From: Pseudoflavonifractor sp. An44
Lineage (GTDB): Bacteria > Bacillota > Clostridia > Oscillospirales > Oscillospiraceae
Assembly (NCBI RefSeq): GCF_002161675.1
Contig: NZ_NFIH01000010.1
Location: forward strand, 32,041 to 96,040
Reading direction: 5' to 3'
Length of the DNA stretch: 64,000 bases
Both the position numbers and the translations under genes were made by a program. The stretch's first letter is position 1, and every line of letters begins with the position of its first letter. The notes below the pieces were generated by a model. It worked only from the letters and a program-made list of their open reading frames with translations. It ran no database searches and was not told the origin of the DNA. Of this stretch, positions 54,927-63,833 are shown piece by piece.

Positions 54927-54961
54927 GCACCCCCTTGCGGCAGGCAGCTGCAAGGGGGTGC
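54927..54961 (+). terminator. Hairpin after the ATPase gene
   Basis: 12-bp perfect stem GCACCCCCTTGC/GCAAGGGGGTGC. It lacks a T run but is followed by the second 80-bp repeat. Confidence 0.6.
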
Positions 54962-55034
54962 GCTATTGGCAGTAGATTTGATTCGTCTCACCGGCAGTTG
55001 TCCTCTCGGTGGGTACAGACTTTTACTTTATCGA

Positions 55035-55114
55035 TATTGTAGCTCTGTGGCCAGGGGGAGGCAAGTAATATCTGTATCGAATGCGGCTCAGAGATTGAGG
55101 GACTGTAAACAAAA
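55035..55114 (+). repeat. 80-bp direct repeat, copy 2
   Basis: Ungapped match to 45371-45450, same orientation, 9.66 kb apart. It lies between the ATPase hairpin and the convergent S41 peptidase gene. Confidence 0.75.
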
Positions 55115-55153
55115 GAACTCGAGTACCCCCCCATTCGTGACAGTACGCACAAA

Positions 55154-56518
55154 TCATTTGTTTGTCTCTTCCGTATGAATGGCAGCCAAACAGGTATCCA
55201 GTGCGGACTGACCCTGCTCCGGAGTCAAATCCGGTTGTGTTCCCCGGATCCCGTTGCAGGAACCGTCCGGATTAAAGGTCAGGTATGGCTCATAGTAAAT
55301 CACCAGGCCGGAGTATGGCAGAGCCATCACATAGGGCTGTGCGCCAATGCCGTTTCCACTTGTCTCTGTGCCCACCAGGGTGGCAAAGCCTGTGCCTTGA
55401 CAGAAAACAGCGAACTGGTCTGCAGAGGAATAACACACATCGTCAACCAGTACCCACACCTTTCCGTCAAAGGTATGTTTTGTTTCGGACGGTTGGATAC
55501 GCTGTGTGACCTTAAACAGCAAATCCATGTCCTCCACATACTCAGGTTGAATATAGGGGAAATCTTCCCGCCAGGAATCGTCGGTATAGACCTCACCGAT
55601 GGAATCTGCAAATTGGGGGTTCAATGCCAAATTCAGCGGACCTGATTTTGCGGCAAAAAACATCTCATTGGCAATGGGTTCATCGATCAAAGCTGCAATC
55701 ATAGACATCCAGGGCCTGATGTCGCCGCCGGCATTGCCTTGTATATCAATAATCAGGTGATCTTTGTCCTGAACCCCGGCAAGGAACTGACTCATGGCGG
55801 CGTATGTGTCATCGGTCCAGCCTGAAAAAGTCGATATTTTCACATATGGAATATCGTCAACAGCTCCAAAGGTCACACCGGGTGCAACTGTTTTCTCATC
55901 AACGACACTCATCGTGGCCGAAAGCCCTGATGCAGTATTGTTGATTAATTTCTCCCAATATCGGTAGAACTGCTTTGATCTGGGATTCTGGATCAGATTA
56001 CCCATCTGCTGCAAAAGGTTATCCTCAATGGTCAACCAGTTGTCCCCATACCTTTGCCAGGTGCTGGGGAATAACACGAACATATGCCCCACGTTGTGAA
56101 GGTCATACAGGCAAAAGTTGATGACATCTATAAATGAGGCCTGGCTCACATAGCCCTTTTTATCCAGTTGCTTGCGATAATTGTCCCGAATCTCCCTCCA
56201 GTTGATGCCCAGTTCCGCTTCAATGCGGTCAAGATAAGGATAATTTTCCTCCAGCAGGAGCCACATGGTATCATAGTCATACAGCGCCTCGTCGGCGGTG
56301 AGGCAGACCTCCCCCGCAGCAACACGTAGTTCCCCATCAAAGGGCACGGGGAAGGAGTCCGTTTGGGTAAAGGGAACTTCCCCAGTGGGGATTGGAGTTG
56401 TGTCAAGCTCCCCGGCGGATACCTGCCCAGACGGGTCTATATCAGTCTTCGCAGTGGTTTGACAGGCGCACAGAAGCAGGGAAAGAACCAATATCCAGCA
56501 CAGCAGTTTCCGTTTCAT
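55154..56518 (-). CDS. S41 family peptidase-like lipoprotein
   Basis: Protein of 454 aa. The lipoprotein signal is KLLCWILVLSLLLCACQTT. The domain has the S41/tail-specific protease layout: NVGHMFVLFP, YVKISTFSGWTDDTYAAMSQ, LIIDIQGNAGGDIRPWMSMI, and the Ser region VLVDDVCYSSADQFAVFCQG with VGTETSGNGIGAQPYVMALP. No PDZ domain is evident. Extracytoplasmic, possibly an active protease or a substrate-binding relative. Start 56518 follows AGGAGGT. Divergent from an HTH-TPR regulator that may control it. Confidence 0.85.
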   Translation of the reverse strand: MKRKLLCWILVLSLLLCACQTTAKTDIDPSGQVSAGELDTTPIPTGEVPFTQTDSFPVPFDGELRVAAGEVCLTADEALYDYDTMWLLLEENYPYLDRIEAELGINWREIRDNYRKQLDKKGYVSQASFIDVINFCLYDLHNVGHMFVLFPSTWQRYGDNWLTIEDNLLQQMGNLIQNPRSKQFYRYWEKLINNTASGLSATMSVVDEKTVAPGVTFGAVDDIPYVKISTFSGWTDDTYAAMSQFLAGVQDKDHLIIDIQGNAGGDIRPWMSMIAALIDEPIANEMFFAAKSGPLNLALNPQFADSIGEVYTDDSWREDFPYIQPEYVEDMDLLFKVTQRIQPSETKHTFDGKVWVLVDDVCYSSADQFAVFCQGTGFATLVGTETSGNGIGAQPYVMALPYSGLVIYYEPYLTFNPDGSCNGIRGTQPDLTPEQGQSALDTCLAAIHTEETNK

Positions 56519-56754
56519 GGCTGACCTCCTGTATCCATTTGAGCGGTTGTGTTGTCTCCGTGGAATGCTCCTCTGGACTCTGGTCAGCCCGGGGATAGTG
56601 GGCACGCAGACATTTCAGTATCAGAATTGTAATATAGGGAAAAGCAGCTGTACATATCGCCTCGTGTTATTTCTCCTGAACGGGAAGAAACCGGTGCGTG
56701 GACAGGCCCGGGATAATATGATATGCTTTCTAAAAAATAGCGGGAGAAAAGGAT

Positions 56755-57690
56755 ATGCAAGAAGTGTTTTTGGGCGACGTGATCCGACGTCGGCGGTTGG
56801 AATTGGAAATGACACAGGAACAGCTATGCGAGGGAATCTGCGAACCTATCACGGTGTCTCGCCTGGAAAATGGGAAGCAAACACCATCCCGAAGCCGGAT
56901 CAGCGCACTGTTGGAACGACTTGGCCTACCGGGAGATCGGTACTATGCCCTCCTAAGCAAAGGGGAGCAAGAGGAGTCTCTACTGAGAAAAGAGATTCAT
57001 GATTGCGTTGCCCGCTTCTACCAGAGAGAGGGGAACGAGAAAATATTGATTTGGGAGCAGGCACAAGAAGCTCTGGACAGACTTGTGACAATGTCGGACC
57101 CGGAGGATACCCTTACCAAGCAGTTTGTTTTATGTAGTCGAGCTCTTTTGGGGAAAAGGGGAGAGGCATATCCCTATGAAGTGCAGCTGGAAATGCTGTT
57201 GGATGCCTTGCGCCTTACAGCGCCTCGGTTCGACCTGGAGGAAATCGGACAGCTGCGATATACCTGGGACGAGATTCAGCTCATTAACCAAATTGCCATG
57301 GTCTATGCCATGGCGGGACAAAGGAAAACAGCAATTGCCCTGTACGGACAATTGTTGAGATATTTGCAGAAGAATATGGAAAATAAGAAATATCTTTGCC
57401 TGGTATCCTTTAACTATGCCCGGGAATTGGCAGCATCGAAACGGTATGAAGATGCCATTGAAGTGGCGGAAATTGGGAGGAAAACGTGCGTGGAGCGGGG
57501 GCACTATCAGTTCCTTCCCGGCCTTCTGGCAATAGAAGCGGAGTGTGCTCATTTCTTAGGAAACCGAGACTGGAGCATTGAGCTATATTGCCAGGCATAC
57601 TACATATACAAAGCTATCGGCGATGAACATAATCTCAAAAGACTTGAGCGGGATGCCAGAGAACAGTTGGGGCCGGATATTCCATTTTAA
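56755..57690 (+). CDS. HTH-TPR regulator (Rgg/PlcR-like), second copy
   Basis: Protein of 311 aa. The HTH covers ~6-62 (IRRRRLELEMTQEQLCEGIC, TVSRLENGKQTPS), followed by TPR-like helices (AGQRKTAIALYGQLLRYLQK, YEDAIEVAEIGRKTCVERGH). Same architecture and similar HTH as the 43775-44704 protein. Probably peptide- or nutrient-responsive (inference). Divergent from the S41 lipoprotein gene with about 235 bp between starts. Confidence 0.87.
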   Translation: MQEVFLGDVIRRRRLELEMTQEQLCEGICEPITVSRLENGKQTPSRSRISALLERLGLPGDRYYALLSKGEQEESLLRKEIHDCVARFYQREGNEKILIWEQAQEALDRLVTMSDPEDTLTKQFVLCSRALLGKRGEAYPYEVQLEMLLDALRLTAPRFDLEEIGQLRYTWDEIQLINQIAMVYAMAGQRKTAIALYGQLLRYLQKNMENKKYLCLVSFNYARELAASKRYEDAIEVAEIGRKTCVERGHYQFLPGLLAIEAECAHFLGNRDWSIELYCQAYYIYKAIGDEHNLKRLERDAREQLGPDIPF

Positions 57691-57820
57691 TATTCCACAG
57701 GATTCGGCTAGGTAATTCACTCTTCTGTCAAAACTTATGGAAGCTTAAAAAGATGTTAATATCGGTTTGCAGTTCGCTATGATATAATCTCGGTACATCT
57801 ACAGCCGAGGAGGGAACCGC

Positions 57821-58459
57821 ATGAAAGAAATCATCACCAATGGGATTACCTATCTGGATGCGCTACCGGGAAGTAAAACATGGTATTGGGGTATGGACTA
57901 CACCCATGGGGACTTGTACGAGGCGGAGGAGCTTTTCCGTTATGGAAACCCCATTCAGCAGAACCGGCTGATTTTGGTCCGCTACCCAGAGGGAACGGTG
58001 TATGAACCCGTTCGTCCAGAGCCAGGACAGTACTTGGGCAGGCCGGTGTACCATAATGGACAGGTGGTATTACTACTGGTTGATTTTCCGAGGAACGAAA
58101 TCCGCATCATGGGTTTTGATGACCAGGAAGGACAAGCAACGCCCATTGCGGTTCTTCCACTTTCTGTCGCGGAGGATTGCTACAATCTGCTGCTCCACAC
58201 ACCGCCTTTGATGTTGACCCGGACGCCAAACGACAACAAGTTCCAAATCCTCTGGCCAGAGCAACGGGAATTCGTACTGGAAGATCGGGAAAGCTTTGAG
58301 ATTCTAGATGGAGACAAGATGTATACCACGGTATGGCATGAGGACCCGGACTACCGTGAGGAGACTTTGGTACGGGACTATGCGACAGGGAAACTTCTGG
58401 AGCGGATGCCTGGGAGCCTCCTGGTGATGCCAGACGGTCAGCAATGGCTCCTGGTTTGA
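57821..58459 (+). CDS. Hypothetical protein
   Basis: 212 aa, soluble, beta-rich: WYWGMDYTHGDLYEAEELFR, LILVRYPEGTVYEPVRPEPG, VVLLLVDFPRNEIRIMGFDD, YREETLVRDYATGKLLERMP. No family recognised. A TATAAT lies at 57783-57788 and GAGGAGGG before the ATG. The next gene begins 27 bp on, so both are probably cotranscribed. Confidence 0.65.
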   Translation: MKEIITNGITYLDALPGSKTWYWGMDYTHGDLYEAEELFRYGNPIQQNRLILVRYPEGTVYEPVRPEPGQYLGRPVYHNGQVVLLLVDFPRNEIRIMGFDDQEGQATPIAVLPLSVAEDCYNLLLHTPPLMLTRTPNDNKFQILWPEQREFVLEDRESFEILDGDKMYTTVWHEDPDYREETLVRDYATGKLLERMPGSLLVMPDGQQWLLV

Positions 58460-58485
58460 AGAAATCACGTTGTGGGGGGAGCGTT

Positions 58486-59047
58486 ATGGGCATTTTTGTG
58501 ATTGACGTGGACGAGTTCACCTGGATCTGCGGGCCGGAGGATGACCCGGAGGATCTGTGCCTGCACGGCCATATTACGGTGCAGATTGGCAAAACGGTGA
58601 TGGAGTATGATGGAACAGTCAGCGCAACTGCGCTGTACCTACTAAAAACCTTGACTGAGGATAAGGTCATGTCAGAATGCGATATTCAAATGGTGCCATG
58701 CTGTGGTCACTTCTATATTGCCAATGAAGACCTGACCGAGGTCACGATTTCGGGATGTGATCAGGGGTTGGACTGGTCTGTTGTCCATGAAAACGGCGGG
58801 GTGAGGCTGACCCTCCCATCCGGTGAGCAAGAGTGGGTATCCTTGGGTGACTATCAGAAGGAAGTCATCCGATTTGCAGATAAGGTGGAGGCCTACTATC
58901 AGCTCTGCCAACCCAAGAAAAGTCCCGGAAGATGTGTTTGAGAAAAATGGCTACATCGCCTTTTGGAATGAATGGCACCGGCGCCACCGGCAGGCCACAG
59001 GCAGAGATACGTTGGAAACAAGACGAAAGGTGGAGCGGTTGCGCTAA
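58486..59047 (+). pseudogene. Hypothetical gene with probable frameshift
   Basis: From ATG 58486 (GGGGGGAG upstream) the frame reads MGIFVIDVDEFTWICGPEDD, VMEYDGTVSATALYLLKTLT and DYQKEVIRFADKVEAYYQLC, then ends at 58941. One base away the coding continues as VPEDVFEKNGYIAFWNEWHR to 59047. Removing one A from the AAAA near 58918-58921 joins them into a ~186-residue protein. The family is unknown to me; it looks like single-domain cytosolic proteins of accessory regions. As it stands the product is 151 aa. Confidence 0.65.
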
Positions 59048-59052
59048 ACCAC

Positions 59053-59244
59053 ATGGTAGATCCCTGTTTTTTCCGGGGTGCCGAGACGTTTTTTGAAATC
59101 ATCACCCATGAGCGGGAGTGTTTGGTCCAGGTTCTATCACCGGAGTTTGAGAAGAGTTTGCGCAAGCTGGGAACCTGGGTGGATGTATCGGCGGAAAGCC
59201 GCTTGCCCTTATTTCTTTTGAACGAGGCAAAGGGATTCAAATGA
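59053..59244 (+). CDS. Possible 63-residue hypothetical protein
   Basis: Starts 6 bases after the stop of the previous continued frame: MVDPCFFRGAETFFEIITHE, then EFEKSLRKLGTWVDVSAESR. No clear ribosome site; expression would depend on coupling to the gene before it. A terminator lies 26 bp after the stop. Low confidence. Confidence 0.4.
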   Translation: MVDPCFFRGAETFFEIITHERECLVQVLSPEFEKSLRKLGTWVDVSAESRLPLFLLNEAKGFK

Positions 59245-59269
59245 TATGAGGATGGGAATTAGGGAAATG

Positions 59270-59306
59270 CATAGGGGGAAGCCGGACATCCCGGCTTCCC
59301 CCTATG
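59270..59306. terminator. Hairpin between convergent operons
   Basis: 16-bp perfect stem beginning CATAGGGGGAAGCCGG, loop ACATC, directly before the stop of the leftward permease gene. Confidence 0.75.
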
Positions 59307-60374
59307 TTATCGGCAGATTTTCAATGCTCGGCGTAGACGATACATGGATAGGCCAAGAAGGATGATATAACCCCCACAAAGAATGCCCAGCAGCCCCAGC
59401 GGATGCTTGACCTGCACCAAATCAAGCAGTTGCAGGGGCAGGGCAAAAGACACATACTTCAGTACATGAATCCCCATATAAAAATACAGTAGGGAGGGCA
59501 AAACCAAGACTGCTAGAACAACAGCGTAGGATACTACGGTTCTCTGACCTGCTGGGATGGATAGAGCCAGAATAAATATAGCGCCGCTCAAGAGGAGGAA
59601 AAGACGCACCAAATACCACGCAACTAAAAAGGTTTGGATGGTACAAGGGATGGTCAGGTGCTCCAAAAAAGGGAGACTTTGTATGGGAGCAGATAGGGTA
59701 CCCATGGGGATGGAGGACAGCAAAGTGTGAAGCTCCCACCCATACACCACAGCCCAAACGACGGTTGCCCAGAGACCAGCCACTGCAACTTTTCTTCTCA
59801 GCAGGGGGCCTCTGCCTCTTGGGGAGGCAATCAGGAGTGGCATCATCCCAGCCCGGCGCTCGTAGGGGAGATTCCCTGCCAGGAGGAACACCAGGGCCAA
59901 CAAGGCCAGGATGGAGGCGTTCTGTTGGTTTTTGCTGGCGCTCTCACCGTATATGCGTTTATAGGGGGTGGATTCCACGAGCCATGGAGTAATACCCAGC
60001 TGATTTGCGTTGCCTACCAAGTTCTCCACACGTTGCCGGACAATGGATACGGCCTCTTGCTTCATCTGTGCCACTTCCGCTTCGTGGGCATAGATGTTCA
60101 GCTGAGAGCGTTCCATCTCCCCGTTTTGGTAGGCGATCTTTGCCTCTTCGTAGGTGTTTATGGTACTCTGTAGTTCCTCTTCCATTTGGCCTATTTGGGC
60201 GAAGGTGTCCGGGGTAATCTCACCCTCCAACGCTGCGGTATACTGTCTCACCGTGCTATCCACGGCGCTGGACACTGGAATGCTGGAAGAAAAAGAAAGT
60301 TGGCTGGTGACATATAGGAGGGAAAGAATGACAACGACCCCCTTTTGTATCCAAAGTGTCTTGAACCATTCCAT
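59307..60374 (-). CDS. ABC transporter permease, ABC-2-like
   Basis: Protein of 355 aa. One membrane helix at ~12-30 is followed by a long extracytoplasmic helical region (~35-150, with MEEELQSTINTYEEAKIAYQ). Five more helices run to the C-terminus, the first preceded by GNLPYERRAGMMPLLIASPR. ATG 60374 is used; the frame is open a further 70 bases upstream without a good start codon, so the native N-terminus may be longer. Third gene of the leftward ABC operon. Probably forms the channel with the next permease. Confidence 0.8.
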   Translation of the reverse strand: MEWFKTLWIQKGVVVILSLLYVTSQLSFSSSIPVSSAVDSTVRQYTAALEGEITPDTFAQIGQMEEELQSTINTYEEAKIAYQNGEMERSQLNIYAHEAEVAQMKQEAVSIVRQRVENLVGNANQLGITPWLVESTPYKRIYGESASKNQQNASILALLALVFLLAGNLPYERRAGMMPLLIASPRGRGPLLRRKVAVAGLWATVVWAVVYGWELHTLLSSIPMGTLSAPIQSLPFLEHLTIPCTIQTFLVAWYLVRLFLLLSGAIFILALSIPAGQRTVVSYAVVLAVLVLPSLLYFYMGIHVLKYVSFALPLQLLDLVQVKHPLGLLGILCGGYIILLGLSMYRLRRALKICR

Positions 60375-60443
60375 TCCCCACAGACCGCGGCCACAGAAAA
60401 CCTTGTCTGTGAGGCGGTTGTATTTTGCGGCAATGGGGGCTAC

Positions 60444-61691
60444 CTAGTCCCTTTGGTGGTAGGGCTTTTGCAAACACTGCGTCATGATACAGGCAACCAA
60501 AAAGAGCACGCATAGGGGGAGAAGTGCGAGCTCAGATATCATTCGGATTCCCCATGGATACCCAAATACATTGATGTTCAGATACTCCGTGTAGAGGTCG
60601 GATAAGCTGATGTAGGTGAATAGGTTCCAATACTTCAACGGGTTGAGGGGACTTTGCACCGGCAAAAACGTATATAGGGCATACTCCAAGCACATAATCC
60701 CGGCTGCCACCAAAAAAGCAAATTTCCCGTGGGGCATCCAACTCAGAAGCAGCCAGAGGAGCAAACTCACCAGATACATGGTTGCAATCCGTAGCAGGAC
60801 GTAGTGCAACAGAAATTGACCCACGGTAAACAGCGTCGGTAGTTTTCCCAGGACTTCGATGGATTGAACCGCTCGACCTAAGTTGCCGGCTCCTCCATAG
60901 ACATACATGCTAAGCATCCACGTCTCACCATACAGCAAAAGGACACAAAGGACACAGCCACCCAAGAGAGCCAGGGCTCTGCACAGGGTAAGGAGCAATC
61001 GCCCCTGGGGGGTGGCATGGATCAAACTCCATAGACCCTGTTTCCTCTCTTCCAAAAAGGATACCACCAAGAGAAAGGATAGTACTACCATCAGGTAATC
61101 GGTTAGGGGAGCATGTATGAAAGCCTCCACGGCGCCATTGGCCTCCATCGTTAAGGTCACATCATTGAGTGCTTCAAAATCCGAGGCGGTCTTGAGAATA
61201 TTGCGCCCAGAGAAGCTGGCTGTATCATGAAAGATGGAGAAGGATAAGAGATTGTCCTTGCTGGTTTGAATGTCCTCCAGAAAGGTGGGATAGTCCTGGA
61301 GATACCTTGCCTGTAACAGCACATTGTGAACGGCAATGTAGTCCAGAGTGAGGTCATACAGATTCATGGACGGGTTTACAGTCAGGGCATCTTCCAGCTG
61401 TCCCAGCTCCTGCTCCAAGGTGTCAATCCGTTGAGAAACTGGCTCGCCCTTTGCCTGGTCCAGTCGCTGCAAATAGCGGGTATAGGCGGCATAAGCATCC
61501 ACTCCTGCCTGGGAAACAGTGTTGGTTTGGCTGACATACTCTGAGGAGACTGAAGTGGAGGGGAGAGACAGGTCAAGACCGTAGCACTGAGAGGCCTGCT
61601 CTCGGATAAAACAAACCCCATTGAGGAGGAGTATCAGCAAAAGACCAAGACAGAGACGACGCTGGGTAAAGATTCGTTTCCATTCTCTCAT
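60444..61691 (-). CDS. ABC transporter permease, ABC-2-like
   Basis: Protein of 415 aa with the same plan as its neighbour: a helix at ~12-30, an extracytoplasmic helical stretch (~35-195, LEQELGQLEDALTVNPSMNL), then about six membrane helices, the first following DYLMVVLSFLLVVSFLEERK. The motif EERKQGLWSLIHATPQGRLL matches the coupling region in the partner permease. It starts 8 bases after the ATPase stop. Exports or extracts an unknown molecule together with the ATPase. Confidence 0.82.
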   Translation of the reverse strand: MREWKRIFTQRRLCLGLLLILLLNGVCFIREQASQCYGLDLSLPSTSVSSEYVSQTNTVSQAGVDAYAAYTRYLQRLDQAKGEPVSQRIDTLEQELGQLEDALTVNPSMNLYDLTLDYIAVHNVLLQARYLQDYPTFLEDIQTSKDNLLSFSIFHDTASFSGRNILKTASDFEALNDVTLTMEANGAVEAFIHAPLTDYLMVVLSFLLVVSFLEERKQGLWSLIHATPQGRLLLTLCRALALLGGCVLCVLLLYGETWMLSMYVYGGAGNLGRAVQSIEVLGKLPTLFTVGQFLLHYVLLRIATMYLVSLLLWLLLSWMPHGKFAFLVAAGIMCLEYALYTFLPVQSPLNPLKYWNLFTYISLSDLYTEYLNINVFGYPWGIRMISELALLPLCVLFLVACIMTQCLQKPYHQRD

Positions 61692-61699
61692 GGTTTATC

Positions 61700-62563
61700 T
61701 CACGCCCCCAGATAGTATAAATACACATCTTCCAAGGTCAAATGCTCGGGTACTTCATGCCCTTTCTCAGGTAGGTGGTCGCCAACTACCCGAATCCATG
61801 TCTCGCCGTTGCGCTGGAAGACATTACCCACGGCATATTCTTGCTCCATTTGTTCCAGACAATCCGGAGAACAAGGGAGTTCTTTTACCTTGTTCGAAAC
61901 GCTCTCTAGCAAATGAGCAGGGGTACCGCTGCCAATGACATGACCCTTTTTCATCATCAGGATTTGATCGGAGATGTACTCAATATCACTGACAATATGG
62001 GTGGCCAGTAAGATGATGCGATTGCGGGAGAGGGAGGAGATGAAGTTGCGGATTCGGATGCGCTCCTTGGGATCCAAGCCTGCCGTTGGTTCATCCAAAA
62101 TCAGTACCTCCGGATTCCCTAAGAGTGCCTGGGCCAACAACACCCGTTGCTTCATCCCACCAGAAAATCCACACAGTTTCCTGTGTCGTACCTGAGATAA
62201 ATTTGTGACGGTCAGGAGGGTGTCCATCTGCTCTTTGGCCAGTTTCTTGGGAATCCCTTTCAGCTCCGTCATATAGGCCAGGAAAGCCTGGGCTGTCATC
62301 TGCTCATAAAGGCCCTGCTGTTGGGGCATATATCCCAACACTTGCCGAAAGCGTTTGCCCAGCTCTAGAATGTCTGTGCCGTTGTACAAAATGGCACCAT
62401 TTGTCCGGGGAAGGTTGTCGGTGAGCAAGTTCATCAGAGTGCTTTTTCCAGCGCCATTGGCCCCTAAAATCCCGTAGATTCCAGGCTCAAAGGTGAAGGA
62501 GAAACCATCTAATGCGGTGTGGGTTCCGTATTTCTTGCTCACGTTTTGTAGCTGTAGTTGCAT
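61700..62563 (-). CDS. ABC transporter ATP-binding protein
   Basis: Protein of 287 aa. Walker A is ILGANGAGKSTLMNLLTDNL, the Q-loop is YMPQQQGLY, the signature is FSGGMKQRVLLAQALLGNPE, Walker B is VLILDEPTAGLDP and the H-loop is LLATHIVSDIE. A C-terminal extension of ~60 residues follows the ATPase fold. Resembles bacitracin/lantibiotic-type export ATPases. AGGAG precedes ATG 62563; the frame upstream is the antisense of the lipoprotein gene. Between the lipoprotein and permease genes in one operon. Confidence 0.92.
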   Translation of the reverse strand: MQLQLQNVSKKYGTHTALDGFSFTFEPGIYGILGANGAGKSTLMNLLTDNLPRTNGAILYNGTDILELGKRFRQVLGYMPQQQGLYEQMTAQAFLAYMTELKGIPKKLAKEQMDTLLTVTNLSQVRHRKLCGFSGGMKQRVLLAQALLGNPEVLILDEPTAGLDPKERIRIRNFISSLSRNRIILLATHIVSDIEYISDQILMMKKGHVIGSGTPAHLLESVSNKVKELPCSPDCLEQMEQEYAVGNVFQRNGETWIRVVGDHLPEKGHEVPEHLTLEDVYLYYLGA

Positions 62564-62579
62564 AGAGTTTCTCCTGTCT

Positions 62580-63830
62580 TCAGCCAATTTGCATGGGCGG
62601 TTCTGATGGGGTAGCTTCATAGATATTGGCGGCCCCAGGCCAGGTGTCCAACTCCGTACAGTCGCCGCTTTCCAAGCTAACACGGTAAAAGCGAGTAGCA
62701 ATACTAATGTCCATGCCACAATAGGCCAATACGTAGGCGTGCTCCGTGTCGGCAAACACCAGGGCGCAATGAACCACATCGGGGTATTGCTGATAGATGG
62801 GCTGTAAGTCCAGTTCTTGGGACAACTCTCCCTGGTAGGTATAGACCCGAATGATCTTGCCTCCATATCGGAAAGGACTTTGGGGTCCGAAGGTGGGGTC
62901 AGGCTGATCATCCAAAATAAAAATATTGGTATCATTGAAAATAGCGGTTCCACTTTGTAGTGTATCCGGCAGATCTACCAGCTTGGCGGAAACATTGGTT
63001 TGTAAGTCCATGTCCCAGACATCGCTGCCAGAAAAATAGTAGTAAAGGTGACCACCTGTGATGTACCAGGAGGAAAACGATTCGTCCACACCAAGAATGC
63101 CGATGTCCGAAGAGCGCCAGATCTCTTTTGTGTCTGTTTCCTTCTCGCCCAGGCGATAGAGGATATCCTCATATTCCCCATTGGAAGTCAATACATGATT
63201 CATGGCATACACATTATCCCCATCCGCCCAAAACTTCCAGGTGGATTCCAAGATATCCGAGGAGTTTTCTTGAAACAGCAGGTCGGCCTGGGAGACATCT
63301 GCTCCCAGTTTGGCCCGATAGAGCATGGAGTTGGAATCCATAAAGTAAATCCATCCTCCTACCAGCATGGGCTGATAGGAGGTAGACCAATCCGCCCCTT
63401 GGAGTTGGATGGTCTGCACTTTTTCATGTTGGGTTCCGTCCTGGTTCATGGAGTATAGGGTGAGCAGATTGTCGGTGTTAAGGCTGCTGGTGGCGTAATA
63501 GAGCTTTCCATCGTACCAACTCAAGAAGGGAGAATTTATCCAGGCGTTGCAGGTGTCGTCGGAGTGGTGGCACTCTGGTTTCCCACACACAGGAGTCATC
63601 CGCCCCGATGTAGCGTCCATAAAATACACCAGTCCATCGCTTTGCAGATAATATCCTCCGTCTACCAGGCAGGCAGCATTCAAGCGCATTTCATTGGAAA
63701 TGCTGGTCTCCTTTTGAAATCCGGAATGCCCGGTGGAGGAAGGTTGAGAAACGGTGTGGGCAGAGCACCCCATCAAAGAAGCGATACATACAAGGGCTAG
63801 CATTCGCCCTCCAAAATGTTTGATGTTCAT
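62580..63830 (-). CDS. Large lipoprotein with beta-propeller-like repeats
   Basis: Protein of 416 aa. The lipobox LMGC follows MLALVCIAS. The mature part has repeated YFMD/YYxxS strands (GGYYLQSDGLVYFMDATSGR, GGWIYFMDSNSMLYRAKLGA, GGHLYYYFSGSDVWDMDLQT) typical of DUF5050-like propellers, and CGKPECHHSDDTCNAW near residue 82, a four-cysteine/histidine cluster common in clostridial lipoproteins next to ABC operons. Extracytoplasmic; perhaps a sensor or binding partner of the transporter. It precedes the ABC ATPase by 16 bp. Confidence 0.8.
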   Translation of the reverse strand: MNIKHFGGRMLALVCIASLMGCSAHTVSQPSSTGHSGFQKETSISNEMRLNAACLVDGGYYLQSDGLVYFMDATSGRMTPVCGKPECHHSDDTCNAWINSPFLSWYDGKLYYATSSLNTDNLLTLYSMNQDGTQHEKVQTIQLQGADWSTSYQPMLVGGWIYFMDSNSMLYRAKLGADVSQADLLFQENSSDILESTWKFWADGDNVYAMNHVLTSNGEYEDILYRLGEKETDTKEIWRSSDIGILGVDESFSSWYITGGHLYYYFSGSDVWDMDLQTNVSAKLVDLPDTLQSGTAIFNDTNIFILDDQPDPTFGPQSPFRYGGKIIRVYTYQGELSQELDLQPIYQQYPDVVHCALVFADTEHAYVLAYCGMDISIATRFYRVSLESGDCTELDTWPGAANIYEATPSEPPMQIG

Positions 63831-63833
63831 GGC

